NCBI RefSeq assembly: GCF_018320785.1
Contig: NC_054875.1
Coordinates: forward strand, 7,140,132 to 7,204,131
Direction of reading: 5' to 3'
DNA length: 64,000 nt
From: Cheilinus undulatus
Taxonomy: Eukaryota; Chordata; Actinopteri; Labriformes; Labridae
The number at the start of each line of letters is the position of its first letter. Position 1 is the first letter of the stretch. A program made the translations under genes and the position numbers. The notes below the pieces were generated by a model that worked only from the letters and a program-made list of their open reading frames with translations, did no database searches and was not told where the DNA came from. Shown here one piece after another: positions 11,853-23,399 of the stretch.

Positions 11853-12090
11853 CTTGTTTTACGGTACGGCTCCACTGAATCTGTCTTAGTGGTGATCTAA
11901 TGGACAGTGTGCTCTGCCCATCTCTATTGTCTGCTGTGTTTTTATAATTGAGGTGTCCTTCATTAGAAACTGGACCAAATGAGGTGTAGGTATTTACCAC
12001 TACACTCATTTTTCAAAGCTCAAAGTGCATAAAAAAGCATAGAAATAGAGCCTTCTATGAAAAAATAAATCCTGGGGTAGAAACCCCCAG

Positions 12091-12503
12091 CAGAGGTGTA
12101 GCTAGGAATTTTGGGTCCCCAGAAAGAATATTACACAGGGGCCCACTTAACCAGCTAGCCATGCAACAAATTTTGCACCAATTTTACAAATATCTATGCA
12201 TTTTAATGTATTTTTGAACCATAATTTCCTCATTTATGAGCAATATTTTCACTGTGGTTTAATAAAATTCACTTGCATTATTGTGCAGTGTTGGACTATA
12301 CTATTTGGACATTTTTAAGGGTGAATCAGGGGCCCCCAATATTGTATTTTACTCTATTTGATACAAATTTCAGTCCGTTTACCAATTTTGATTCAATAAT
12401 GACATAAAAAAAATAATCAAAATACACTATTTATTGCAGGCTTCTCAAAGGCCCCCTCTCTACTGTGGGTCTGGGTAATCAGTGCCCCCCCACTACACCC
12501 ATG
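12091..12503. mobile_element. hAT-like MITE
   Basis: The left end CAGAGGTGTAGCTAGGA and right end CACTACACCCATG are inverted partners. CCCCCAG flanks both sides (12084-12090 and 12504-12510). Blocks such as GGGGCCCACTTAACC and GGGGCCCCCAATATTG lie inside. It encodes no transposase. Confidence 0.6.
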
Positions 12504-12510
12504 CCCCCAG

Positions 12511-13540
12511 ACCCCCTATAGAGGTTTGTGCTGTGTCTTAATGTGTCAAATAGTTATCTCCTCTTGTCTTTGCACGTGAAAACTAATTTCTGTTTTACGG
12601 TAAAAAATATGAAAAGATGTACTCTTTTGGAGACTTATGTAAAACTTAAATACTAAGAGTTATCCAAGTCTTCAGATATTGATTTATTTTTCCCCTGAAG
12701 TGTCAAATTACATGCTGACAACCCAACACAAGTTCAACATTAATGACATTAATCAAGAGTACAGTAGATTTGGTTGATTTTAAGAAAAACGCTAACGGTT
12801 ATAGGGGAAACATTTTTATATTTTATTTTGTAAAGGAAATTAAACTGATAATTTCTTAGGGATTAAAAATGTCGATCTTTGGTGAAGGTCCTGGGTTGAA
12901 GCATGTTGCTTCACCTGTGTTAATACAAGACATGGCAGGCTTTAAATAGTGATTGAAATTAATGCCTTAGACTGAGCAGGGTCAATGCTAAAATACAGAC
13001 CAAATAAAAGCAGCTGATCTTCTATCTGATGGTCTGCTTCTCTATTCTAGCTCACTTCATGGCATAATTATCAAATTCGTGTTTCATAACTCAGTAAAAG
13101 CTTCTCACACAGGAGGTTTAAATTATTAACATGCCTTCAGCTTCCATTCTGCTATTTTCTGCTCAGCGACATTTTCAAATGTTGTCAATACTAGAACACA
13201 ACGTTCCTGTCTGACTGTGACTAAAGTTCAGCAGCTTTTTTCAATCAAAGACAAGTAAGAAAATGCTGAGCAACGATGCACCGTGAAAAACGACAACACT
13301 GAAAGATCCCTGCAAAATCAGCCACATTCATAACATACTGAAGGCTGGTGGCACTCGACCTTTCACTACTCAGGAGCCACGTTAAAAATGCCCACTAAAA
13401 AAAAAATATTTTTAAAGAACACACATCCAAAAACATCCTGTCCAAGGTGAACAAGCTTTCTCTTTTTATATGCAGCAAAACAGAAGAACAGTCCACCAAA
13501 ACATATCAGACGTGGTCTGTGAGAAGGGTGTATCTGCAGG
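12511..13540. other. Intergenic, no supported feature
   Basis: AT-rich, with no gene or repeat end recognised. Confidence 0.4.
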
Positions 13541-14045
13541 CTCACAGGCAGCAGATTCAGGACTGTAGATCTAGGACCCTGATTGCGTGCATGCATGTTG
13601 TTTATGAACCTTCTTTTAAATACAGATTGCTAGCTATTGCTACTGCAACTACTCACAACAGCGATGGTTGACAATCAGAGCGTAGTTCTTAATGAGTTAT
13701 AAGTATGGTCAAGTCCTTCAGAATGAGGTGTTTCAATAAAAGAAATAAAGTTAGTACAACAAAAACCTGTTAAACTAAAAAAAGTAAAATTAAATAACAA
13801 AGTAATTTTAGAGTCTGTACCCAAAAGATCATGATTAAGTCTGTACTTAGCAAGCAGTCATAATGTCACTGGAAAAATATGGCTTACACAACTAAACAAC
13901 TACAGTCCTGAATCTGCGGTCCATAAACTGCTGCAACTTGTTTAATAGCAATGCCTCTCCACTTTGGTGGGTGGCGCTGTTGCGAAAAACACGGGTTCTA
14001 GATCTACAGTCCTTGATCTGAGGTCCTGAAACTGCTGCCTGCATG
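13541..14045. repeat. Inverted repeat pair of unknown type
   Basis: GGCAGCAGATTCAGGACTG at 13547 and following bases recur in inverted orientation at about 13985-14045 (AGATCTACAGTCCTTGATCT and CCTGAAACTGCTGCCTGCAT). A further inverted piece, ACTACAGTCCTGAATCTGCG, lies at 13901. The arms enclose about 400 bp with no transposase. This could be a MITE or a dispersed repeat with a palindromic plan. Confidence 0.4.
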
Positions 14046-14455
14046 CCTGCAGACACAGTATTATGTTCTGTTGATGTAATTAAAGCAAAGCTTGAGATTC
14101 ACTCTGTTGCATTAGTCTTAAATTGGCTGTTTCTCTTATGTCATTTTTATAGTCTTAGAATGTATTTAAATGTTCTTATTGTCAGTTTTTTCTTTTATTT
14201 ATTTTTTTAATTTGTATACAACACTGATTGAAAGCACTTGATAAATAGATTTATTATCATAAAGACTGGGGTAATAGTGTCTAGACAAGGGTTTTACCTG
14301 TTTTACTGGTTTACATCACTGAGAGTTTGAACAGAAAGTAGAATGATAAAGCACTAAGGATGCACGATATAAGCGTCAAGATATTGGTATCGGCAGATAA
14401 TAGCTATTGAAGTTATTTATCGAATTAAGAGATAAGAAAGTTTCTACACATATTG

Positions 14456-14635
14456 GGTGCTGGTTTAGCTCAGTTGGTAGCAGGTGCCAATATAGATACT
14501 TTAGTTTTCAATGCACTGGTCGTGGAGTGGATTCCTGGTCTCAGTGCTGTTTGGTGTCTTCCCTCAGTCTCTTGTTCCATCTTCTGTTTCATGTCTCTCC
14601 CGCTGTCCTATCTGAATAAAGAAAAAAAAGCCTCC
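14456..14635 (+). mobile_element. tRNA-derived SINE
   Basis: An A-box-like head reads TTTAGCTCAGTTGGTAGCAG. A degenerate B-box (GTGGATTCCTGG) and a body with TCATGTCTCTCCCGCTGTCC follow, then AATAAAG and an A-rich tail. The short ORFs across it are not genes. Confidence 0.75.
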
Positions 14636-14724
14636 ATAAATCTTAACATTTACGCAGGTATTTACAGCCAGTACATTGGCTGTATGTATCGGCAGAACGT
14701 AGGAAATTAAGCTGCGACTTTTTT

Positions 14725-14888
14725 AAAAACATTTATTTTTGGGCATTCTGTGCTTTGGTAGAGGAGCATAGTGGCTAGATTCGGAAACAGAGACAAGAAT
14801 GGGGAGAGACACAGGCTGTATTTAAACCCTGGCTGCTCATGTACATGGGATGTGCCTTAAACCACTCGACCATCTGGGCGCCCTATTT
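14725..14888 (-). mobile_element. tRNA-derived SINE with target duplication
   Basis: On the minus strand the head reads CAGATGGTCGAGTGGTTTAA, then CAGGGTTTAAATACAGCC (B-box-like), then the TGTCTCTCCCCATTC body and a tail with AAATGTTTTTAAA. Flanks GCTGCGACTTTTT (14711) and GCTGAGACTTTTT (14889) match at 11 of 13 positions, as expected for a LINE-driven insertion. Confidence 0.8.
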
Positions 14889-14899
14889 GCTGAGACTTT

Positions 14900-17590
14900 T
14901 TAAGCAGAAATCTATGGACTGAGAGTCGGCTAGGGTTTTTTTTGGATGAAAAAAGAAAAGTGTGCTCTTAGGACTTATATTTATTATTTTTCCTTGTTTT
15001 TTTTTGTATTACTTGAGAAGAATTGGATATTTGTGTCGTTTCAGGAATTTCTCGGGCCTGTCTTAGTGATCCATCCTGCAAACCAGCTGTTTAATCATAA
15101 GAATTCACTCCAATTTACAAGTGTAAACTAAATAAAAGGAAGAATATTTATGATTTAGTGCTTTACAGAGCTCACTGTCTCTTAGCAGGTTGTTACAGAG
15201 ACGTTTGCTCTAAAATATATTCATATCGCTATACAAGTCTGCAAATCTATCGCATATTGGCAAAATCCAATGTCATGCATCTCTGTCAAACATTAAATAA
15301 AATTCAGCACCATGGAATTAAATGTTATTGTGGAAGAGGCAAATAAACATAGTGTTTGAGCCACAGCAGGTGGTAGAAAGAGAACAGTAGATGAAATAGA
15401 GAAGATTGGAAGATATCAGGCAGAAAAAGATGGCTTATAATAGATACATAAATATAAAATAAAACCTACGTAAATAAAGCAGACACTCTTCGAAAGCATG
15501 AACACACAGGCTATTTCCTCTGAGGTAGTGATGCACAGACGAGACACCGTACACCATAATCACGCACTCAAACAGAACCATACTGATCAGTTCTGTATCC
15601 GACCTGAAAATATGGCTGGGCAAACCAATCCGACTTGGATTAATTGTGGCATGAATTTGATTGCTCTAATCATTAGGGGTAGAATAAGATGCTTTCTGTT
15701 TGTTTTTCGTTTTTAGATGCAGTGGAATCGTTTAGAACTGGACCCAGAGAGTAACAGTCCTGCAGCAGCAGCAGCAGGACTTGATGGAGCTTTATAATGC
15801 AACCTCAAAACAAAATGTGTTGAATTTAGGTTTAACTTGATGCAATAGCGATAGTGTTTCCCCGTAGAAGCACTGATGTGATTTTGTGCACCACTGATTT
15901 GATTAAATGATGTAACTCAACCTTTATTGTGATGCTATAAGACCCGCGAGGCTCTACAGCAGTATCTATAAGATCAACAGTGATGGATTTTTTTGGTGAG
16001 GAAACAGAGCATGAGACCTGGGATAAACTGTGATTAGTTGTTTGATGGAGCTGAGGGTGGGGGCTGTAACACTGATGTGACTTGTAATGAATTATTTCTG
16101 ACCTTTCACCTTTTTGTCTTTCAATTTTTTTTTAAGTATGACCCAAAGGGCCCCATGGAGCTCAAGAGCCACAGGTTGATTGTCACAGTCCCATAGGCCA
16201 ATAATAAATAAGCAGGAATTATTTCTAACTGTGTACTTCCTCTCCATCTCAGGCCGCCACAGCTGCAAGATGACTGCTTTTATTTGCTCTACAATGCTTC
16301 TGTCTTCTGTGTCGAAGCCTGGACAGGGTGACTTTCACCACAGCCAGGCAGGCGTGAACACTGAGTGACTAGATCGCATGTGACAGAACAGCGGCGAGAA
16401 AACATTACATGTCAACCGGCGTGGAGAGAAAGAGGGAGAGAGAGGCAGGAGAGCGAGAGGAGAGCAGGAACAAAGGATGAGGAGAGGAGGAGATGCCACC
16501 ACACAGGGGAATGAGCCTGCTAAATAGTGTTTACTACAACACATTAAAAGGATTTTCACAATAAAAGGCACATTCAGGGGGAAAACCTGGCCGCGGATGT
16601 AGGTTGGCGTGAGAACTGTTTCCGCTGAGAGAATAGAAGTGATCAGAAGAAGTGTCAAAATGAGATCAAGAGAGATTACGAGAGTGAGGCTGAAAGGGGG
16701 GCAGGAGTCCAAAGGTGCTAATCTGAGGCTGTGTGTGTTACATAAACACGTCCCAGCCCTCCAGCCAGGTTGAAGTCAGGTTTCATGATCCAATCAGAGC
16801 ATGCGAGGTCACATTCACAGCCAGGCCAGCATGTTCAGCCAAGAGGAGACACCCATAATAAGCATGATGCAGTTCATTAAGGTAAGCTCCACAACAAAGG
16901 GTTCAAGATGAGGCAAGCAGATATTCCTCAGGATTGTTGACTCACAGCAAAAACACTGTGAGGCAGGGCGCTTATGTCTGTTTATGTCCAAGCTAAAGGA
17001 TAGAAAGATGACATTTAAAATGTGGGAAGTGATCCAGAACAACAGAATTAGTTGACCTTTGGAAAACCACACTGCCTTTGGTCATTTGTGTTTTCCATCC
17101 ATGTTTCAGGGTTATTTCTTTCTTACAAAAACAGTGACAAAACGTTTTATTTGTCAGTGAAAAAAAAAAACATATTTATTCTTTAAATAAAACAGAAAAT
17201 AAAATCTTTATTGGGATATTGTTTAAATACAACAGACAAAAAGTCTTGTATTTAAATCCTAACTTTGGCTAGAATTTCCACATTATTATGGCGCTAAGAG
17301 TGAGCATAACTGTCCCGTTTTCAGGCTACATATTTTAATTTTAACAAATATCTATAAAACGCTAATATCTCCTGGTTTTCAACGGCTCCTGTCTGGACTT
17401 TACTGATTTAAAATACCAAAATAATATGCCAAGGGTTGAATGATATTGGCTAAAACTGACATTGTGATATCGTTTCATTCTGCAATTTATTTTTTGGTTG
17501 TATTGTCTTTTCATGTACAACTCCATTTTCAAAAACACTGGGGGACTAAGCAACATGTAAATAGAATCAAGATGCATTGATTTGCAAATC
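14900..17590. other. Intergenic, no supported gene
   Basis: This holds a purine-rich run near 16425-16495 and assorted chance ORFs, the longest on the minus strand near 16335-16712. None shows a domain, codon pattern or splice context that I can defend. Confidence 0.4.
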
Positions 17591-17603
17591 TCATAAACAC
17601 AGT

Positions 17604-17730
17604 GTTTTCAGCCCTATCTCCCAATCGTGAAGAACCCTTTAAAAACATTCCTGGATCCAGATGGTGATCCTGATCACTCCCAACATCTAATTCGCCAATT
17701 ACTCCCTCCCCAGTGGGGTGATGACAAGTT
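17604..17730 (+). repeat. RTE-like LINE 3' tail fragment, copy 1
   Basis: Contains CCCTATCTCCCAATCGTGAA, then CTTTAAAAACATTCCTGGAT and GATGGTGATCCTGATCACTC. The same order of blocks occurs at 18040, 48550 and 49575. It is the diverged start of a shared 3' region. Confidence 0.6.
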
Positions 17731-18035
17731 TTGGCAAAGCACTGGCTTCGCTACATGTGGACTGTCATGGCAGAAGCACCCATGGTCTCCCCGGACGACT
17801 GAAAGTCATAGCGGAGGGTGAATATTCCTCTATTCCTCCCAGCATTGTGAGTATTTGCGCTACAATTCACTGTCTCTCTCTCTGTTACACTCCGACTCGT
17901 CTCCTCAACTGGGCGTGCGTCTTTAAAAGTCTATGAATTCCAAAACTTTCAATAGAAACCCACCAAAAACATGCTGTTGGGATTAAAGTTACTCATGTCT
18001 GCCATCTCCTGGTGTAAAGTGGTAACAGTGCAGAC

Positions 18036-18275
18036 CTCCGCCATTAGCCTTATCTCCCGATAGTAAAGAATCCTTTAAAAAATTCCTGGCTCCAGACGGT
18101 GATCCAGATCAGTCCCAAAATCTAATCAGTTCTTCCTTATGTCATTTCTGACATTCCGGGAAAATTTCATGAAAATCCATCCATGACTTTTTGAGTCATG
18201 TTGCAAACAAACGAACAAAGAAACTAACAAACAAACAAACCCACCCGATCCCATTACCTGCTTTGCAGAGGTAAA
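18036..18275 (+). repeat. RTE-like LINE 3' tail, copy 2
   Basis: Has the shared start (ATTAGCCTTATCTCCCGATA), then CTTTAAAAAATTCCTGGCTC, then TTTCATGAAAATCCATCCAT and a series of AAACAAAC runs, ending CCTGCTTTGCAGAGGTAA. The terminal AGGTAA and A-rich spacer resemble RTE-type tails in fish; the clade is inferred. Confidence 0.65.
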
Positions 18276-18279
18276 AATG

Positions 18280-19829
18280 GGACGGGCAACCAAAAGGCTG
18301 GAAAAGTAAGTGGTAATAGTGAAAAACAGCTGAAAGGAGCACTATGCAACTAATCTGGTTAATAAGCAACAGGTAAGTTATGTAACTGGGTATAAAAGAA
18401 CCATTTCCAAGAGAAGTAAAGATGGTCAGAGATTCACCAGTCTGGGAAAGACTGCATCTCAAATTTCTAAAATGATTTCATGTAAATGATCCTCAGTGTA
18501 AAATTTTACAGACTTAAAATATCCTACCACCCACAGTCCATAATAGCATGCAGCTGTTGGTTAGCTAACCTAGCTTATCATACTGACCAGCAAGCTGTGT
18601 AACATGAGCTGTCGTGCCGAGCAGGAAGTCAGTGTGTACTCAAGAGCCCCAGGAATGGCAACAGCTTCCTTTAAAAAGTACCATGCAATAATTATGCTGC
18701 ATTTTGCACACACCGTCCAGTTCCAGCCACGTATTGTGGAACTAATGATATAAAAGGCTGTTTTTAAACTGGTAAACAAACAGCGGGTACTGAAAAGTGC
18801 TAAAATGACCTGTGGTATTTCAGTGATATAATGCTGATGACAGCCAACTTGTTACAGCAATTATGTGCTATAAAATCAGTTTTGTGTTTACTGGTGTTAT
18901 ATAATTACATTTTTTAAACAGAGTTTTGGGTAATCTTGGGAGACAGGACTTTTCATCTGCTAAGATACTTTCCCCGGTGTTGAAAGGTGCACTGATGAGA
19001 AGTCCAACAGTACCATGAGCTCATACATGCGGGTTTGTGGTGAAATTAAAGTGTCTACTTGGAGGTTTGAAAATATGGTCACTCTTGTTTTGCTGGACTC
19101 TTTTACAACAAAGTATTTCACCAGGATCGGCTTTGGAGGACTGAGAAATGCACGCTTCAACAACTTTTGAAACCACACTCAACTAACCGCGAACCATTTA
19201 ACTAACTTTTGACCATATATGTCTTTTTTAAAAAACAGCCTAAAATTCTCCTTCCGTAAATTTGAGTCAAAAATGTTTGAAAACTGCCTTTGAGTAACAA
19301 ACACCTTTGTCTACTGTATGCTTAGGCCAATTTGTTTGCCTTTGTTCTGCTTTTTACTTCTTTAATTGTGACAATAATTCTTTAAAGGTCTTTTGCAATG
19401 AAGAATTTTTCAATACCTAATTTATCTCCAAGTATCACACTATGACAAAAAAATGAACTTGTTAAAATACTAGGAAGACCAAAGTCTTCAATCTTAACAC
19501 TAACTCTAATGGTATTACCATGATACCATTGCTAACAGGCTGAGGTTTAGCTGGACTCCAGTCAAACAAAGTATTAGGAAAGTCTTTATAAGCTCTGTCA
19601 CCTCAAATCTGTTCCTATTTTTCCAAGAATACCACAGTTTCCTCTGTAAGATGAGGAAATACTTATGACGTGTTATTTTAATCCAAACTATGATCTAATC
19701 CTCATCCTAATTACATTATTTTTGAGCCTAAACCTCCCCAAACTGTAACTAATAAAACAATACATTGGGTTTTCTAATCTCAGCAGCTTGTTAAGATAAC
19801 AAAGTGAATGTTTTAGGCTAGATAAAAAC
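18280..19829. other. Intergenic, no supported feature
   Basis: AT-rich, with no recognisable gene, RNA or repeat end. Confidence 0.4.
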
Positions 19830-19837
19830 CCATAGAG

Positions 19838-20470
19838 TAGTGATAATCAACTCGAGGCCCGAGGGCCACATCAGGTCCCTGAAAGCTTCCCATCCAGCCC
19901 CAAGAGGATTATGAAATTCAGAAAATTTGAGAGGGAAAGAGCATTGCATGATATCGTTTAACTTTTCTTCTTTAAGTCTAAATAAAACTTTCAACCTAGC
20001 AGCTTATCACACAAGAAGCACTCTACTATTTCCTCTAATTTGGCATGGTTAACACACACTTATTATTGTTATCTTGATTAAAGTTGCAATTTTTCCACAT
20101 GAGACTCTCCAAGAGTGCAATTTACCTCCTCTGAGAATCTTAACAGATCTGTTTCCTGCATGTGTTTTTGGCTAATCACAACACAGCATACTAGCATCAA
20201 ACTCAGTGATAGAAATCAAGAGGTCTCCAGAAATATGTGGCTAAAATATCTCAACCACCCCCTTGTGGCTGGCTGCAGTAAAGGTGATAGGGACTGATCT
20301 CATTGTCAAAGGCTGAAAGTTCCATTGATTTTGGAAGAAAATAATAATTTTAAAAGAATATTTGAATTAGACAAAAATGTAGATTCTATTTCAGTTTATT
20401 TCAATGTTTAGCCCCCACAGCATCAGTCAAGAAAAGATGGCCCTTGTGAAAACAGTGTTGATGACCACTG
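19838..20470. mobile_element. hAT-type non-autonomous element with exact 8-bp duplication
   Basis: CCATAGAG occurs on both sides (19830-19837 and 20471-20478). The ends TAGTGATAATCAACTC and GTTGATGACCACTG are inverted partners. The interior has paired GGCCC-rich ends and an AT-rich centre with no transposase. The interior resembles the element at 33906-34473. Confidence 0.85.
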
Positions 20471-20492
20471 CCATAGAGCTTCTGTGTTGGTA

Positions 20493-21046
20493 TATACACT
20501 GCCTGGCCAAAAAAAAAGTCGCCACCTGGATTTAACTAAGCAAATAGGTACAAGCCTCCTATTGGATAATTACTGCATGGGCAATTATCTTTCAGCTGGC
20601 AACAAGTTATTTAAACCCAGCTGATGCAATGAGTAATTTCTCATTTCTTAAACAATGGATTTTTTCTTCCGTAATGGCACAGGCATATTCCAAGATGACA
20701 ATGCCAGGATTCATCGGGCTCAAATTGTGAAAGAGTGGTTCAGAGAGCATGAGACATCATTTTCACACATGGATTGGCCACCACAGAGTGCAGACCTTAA
20801 CCCCCATTGAGAATCTTTGGGATGTGCTGGAGAAGGCTTTGCGCAGTGGTCAGACTCTCCCATCATCAATATTAAAATTAATGCAACACTGGATGGAAAT
20901 AAATCTTGTGACATTGCAGAAGCTTATCGAAACAATGCCACAGCGAATGCGTGCTGTAATCAAAGCTAAAGGCGGTCCAACAAAATATTAGAGTGTGTGA
21001 CTTTTTTTGGTGGCGATTTTTTTTTTTTTTTGGCCAGGCAGTGTAT
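20493..21046 (+). mobile_element. Tc1-like transposon, internally deleted
   Basis: The termini TACACTGCCTGGCCAAAA and TTTTGGCCAGGCAGTGTA are inverted repeats next to TA. From about 20760 the plus strand encodes the end of a Tc1-type transposase: [20 protein letters not shown], then the basic end MPQRMRAVIKAKGGPTKY. The (D/S)ADLNPIE block is a hallmark of the Tc1 DDE domain. The N-terminal half is missing, so the copy cannot move by itself. Confidence 0.9.
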
Positions 21047-21388
21047 ATTTTGCATTATTCAGTTGTGCAAATTTTCTAGTATTAATCCTCATGCCAAGTT
21101 GAGTATTTCTCTGTTGTCAGGCACAACAATTATTTGCAAAATCTGGAGTGAAGTTTTGGAAACGAGCTGGCATGAAAAAAAAACAGGAGAAAATGAGAAA
21201 AACTTAAAAAGTGTCCTTGTAAGTTGATAATCATGAACAAATTTACAATTACCTATGTCCAGAGGAAAAACTACGCATAATAGTCCTGGTTATCCATGGT
21301 ATTTGTGATGTAAAGGCAAAGATATATTTCAAGGGAAATCTCATTTTTAAGATTTTTTTTGTATGTATGCATGCATATTTTGATATCT

Positions 21389-21492
21389 AAGCCCTGCGAC
21401 TGACTGATGACCAGTCCAGGGTGTACCCCGCCAACAACACCCTGCAACCATGAACAAGATGAGCAGTGTAGAAAATGCATGGATAGATGGAT
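21389..21492 (+). repeat. SINE/LINE tail fragment with GGATGG end
   Basis: Reads AAGCCCTGCGACTGACTGAT, ACCAGTCCAGGGTGTACCCC and ends ATGGATAGATGGAT. It matches the last third of the element at 42938-43262. Confidence 0.7.
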
Positions 21493-21499
21493 ATTTTGG

Positions 21500-22310
21500 T
21501 ATCTAGAGTGTCTATCAATCCACAAAAGAAAGTAAGTCAATCCTTTGTTTACGGTTCACAGATGTCTGTCAATATAAAGCTTAACAGTCCATTTAGAGTC
21601 TGGGCACAGAGAGAATCATTACCTCTCCTCACCAAGTATCTTCACCCATGGCTTCTGAGCTAAATGTTTATTAAGATCTGACAGTATCTTTCTTTCGAGT
21701 GTAGGAGCTGACAGAGAAATGTTGACTAGGAGGGCTCAGTATAGATGCATGGAACTCCAGCCTCAGGGGCCCGAAGCGTGGATTGTCTGGGCTTTATTTT
21801 TAATGGAAACATCCTGTCCACTGTTGGGAAGAACTATTCCAAATACACCCAACTGCTTCATCCACCTCGGGCAATAGACAATGCAGGACTGACTGCCAAA
21901 CTCCGAGTCCACATACCTCAATGGCCACCCCAAGCACAAACCAGCAGCGGCGAAGTCAAACTCCCCATCAGTCACTGCTGGTTCAGGCATTTGATACCAG
22001 AGACGAGAGCCTGCTCAGGGCTCACGAGCACTAGAAGCCTACCACTTATTCTACATCTCCAATAGAAGATGGAGCTAAATTTCTTCCTCTATGATCTTAA
22101 ACAGAGCTGCTACATGTCAGCCGAGATTTACAAAACAGCAGTTCTCAGAAAAACACTTGCCTATCACAGCTAGTAGACAATAGAGTAGTGGCGTAGATTG
22201 CAGAAGCACTGTGCGTTAAGGTGCATTTAGCTGCTGCCGGTGAGGGTTTGGGCATGGTAGATAGTTAAGGCAATCGTTTAAATGCACGTCAGACGGCACC
22301 AGTCAGTGGT
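21500..22310. other. Intergenic, no supported gene
   Basis: A GC-richer block at 21745-22065 carries ORFs on both strands of up to 106 codons. I recognise no domain in either frame and no splice signals that would make it an exon. Confidence 0.35.
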
Positions 22311-22313
22311 GTA

Positions 22314-22437
22314 GCGACGTGCAGAAGTCGTTGTACTCTAACATACTCTTTTTATTTAGAAGTGAGTATACTCTATGGAGACCAAATAAAAGTGGGTATA
22401 CTCTGTATACCTGCTTATACCTGGCACTACACCACTG
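22314..22437. mobile_element. Short hAT-like MITE
   Basis: CAGTGGTGTAGCGAC at the left and GCACTACACCACTG at the right are inverted partners 124 bp apart. The end sequence resembles the element at 12091. No duplication is visible. Confidence 0.5.
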
Positions 22438-22639
22438 GAGGTGGTGTATTTTGGGCCTAATTATGTTAAAATGCTAGTGTGTTTTATGGAGACTATTGAT
22501 GTCCTTGTGGCGGCTCTTAAATTGCTAAGCAAGGAATCTGGACTGTAGGGACTACGTGTCTTCTGGGTCAAAACAAAGATCCAGGTATCTAGGGATGCCT
22601 TGAATGCTGCCATTCTGCTGACTTTTAAGACTTCAAGAC

Positions 22640-22930
22640 AGGAGTGACACAGTCACTAGTGAGGACTCGAGCAGCAGTCTGACTGACTTTTTAGGCAGAC
22701 CGGTAAAGATGCTGTTACAGAAGTCAGCCCCACTGAAGATAAATGCATGGGCAAGTTTTTCAAGGTCCTGCTGCAACATTAGTCCTTACTCCTGACAACA
22801 CCCAGATTTCTGGCCTGGTCAGAGGTGACTGGAGCTGCATGCTGACTTTTAAACATTCCTCATTGGGTCCAAAAACAGCTACCTCAGTTTTTTCTCTGTT
22901 TAACTGAAGAAAAACAGCACATCCACTTGC
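22640..22930 (-). pseudogene. LINE reverse-transcriptase fragment (minus strand)
   Basis: The minus strand reads LNREKTEVAVFGPNEECLK and continues through MQLQSPLTRPEIWVLS. A (L/F)N..KTEV..FG block is found in the reverse-transcriptase domain of fish L2/Rex-type LINEs. It is broken and short. Confidence 0.6.
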
Positions 22931-22949
22931 AGATTAGTAGCGCTCATGG

Positions 22950-23395
22950 TATCTGAGCATGCTGACGAAAGACAGACTCCTGTGGCCCTTCTGGTACTCT
23001 TGTGAGGCCTGGACATTGACTGATTGCCAGAGACCCTGGCTGGACTCCTTTGTGACTTCCCTCAGTGCGTTTTTTGGGTATCGTTGGCAAGACTGTGTCC
23101 AATGCTGGCATGCTCGAGAGAGCGGGGATGGGAAGGGAAAGGTTAGTTGCAGGATACAGGAGAGACAGCTGAGTTTCTACAGGAACCTGGTGTGCTTTCC
23201 CAGACCTGATCCAGCTCACTGCATACTGGTTTCCCTGGTTGCCCTGTGCGTCATGGAAAAGTCAGCTGGGGGGGGGGGGGTGTTACCTGGGGAGACGGGG
23301 CATGGGCCAGGCCCCGGTGATGGCCATCAGGAAGACAGAGCAGTACAGGGCCAAGGTTGACTCGGTAAGTGCATATGCTCCAATGCAAACTAGTT
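22950..23395 (+). pseudogene. Second LINE remnant, ORF2 C-terminus (plus strand)
   Basis: The plus strand reads WYSCEAWTLTD, LDSFVT, FGYRWQD and VSCRIQERQLSFYRN. After a frameshift at a G-run near 23270 it continues YLGRRGMGQAPVMA and KTEQYRAKVDS. This block order is the C-terminal end of a family of fish non-LTR elements (..YG.E.W.L, ..FGYRWQD, ..RERQL.FYGH..). It lies head to head with the minus-strand fragment, so the two are separate insertions or a rearrangement. Confidence 0.7.
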
Positions 23396-23399
23396 TTTC

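Noticed and set aside
14456..14535. tRNA gene
   Set aside because: Same reason: a SINE head with a degenerate B box and AATAAAG tail.
16253..16370. Possible exon after CTCTCCATCTCAG
   Set aside because: The acceptor-like tract is good, but the open frames end quickly and no donor or known peptide is found.
16335..16712. 125-codon minus-strand ORF with hydrophobic segments as a membrane protein
   Set aside because: Composition follows a purine-rich tract on the plus strand; no homologous motif or splice context.
20749..20991. 80-codon ORF as a host gene
   Set aside because: It is the C-terminal end of a Tc1-type transposase inside a deleted element.
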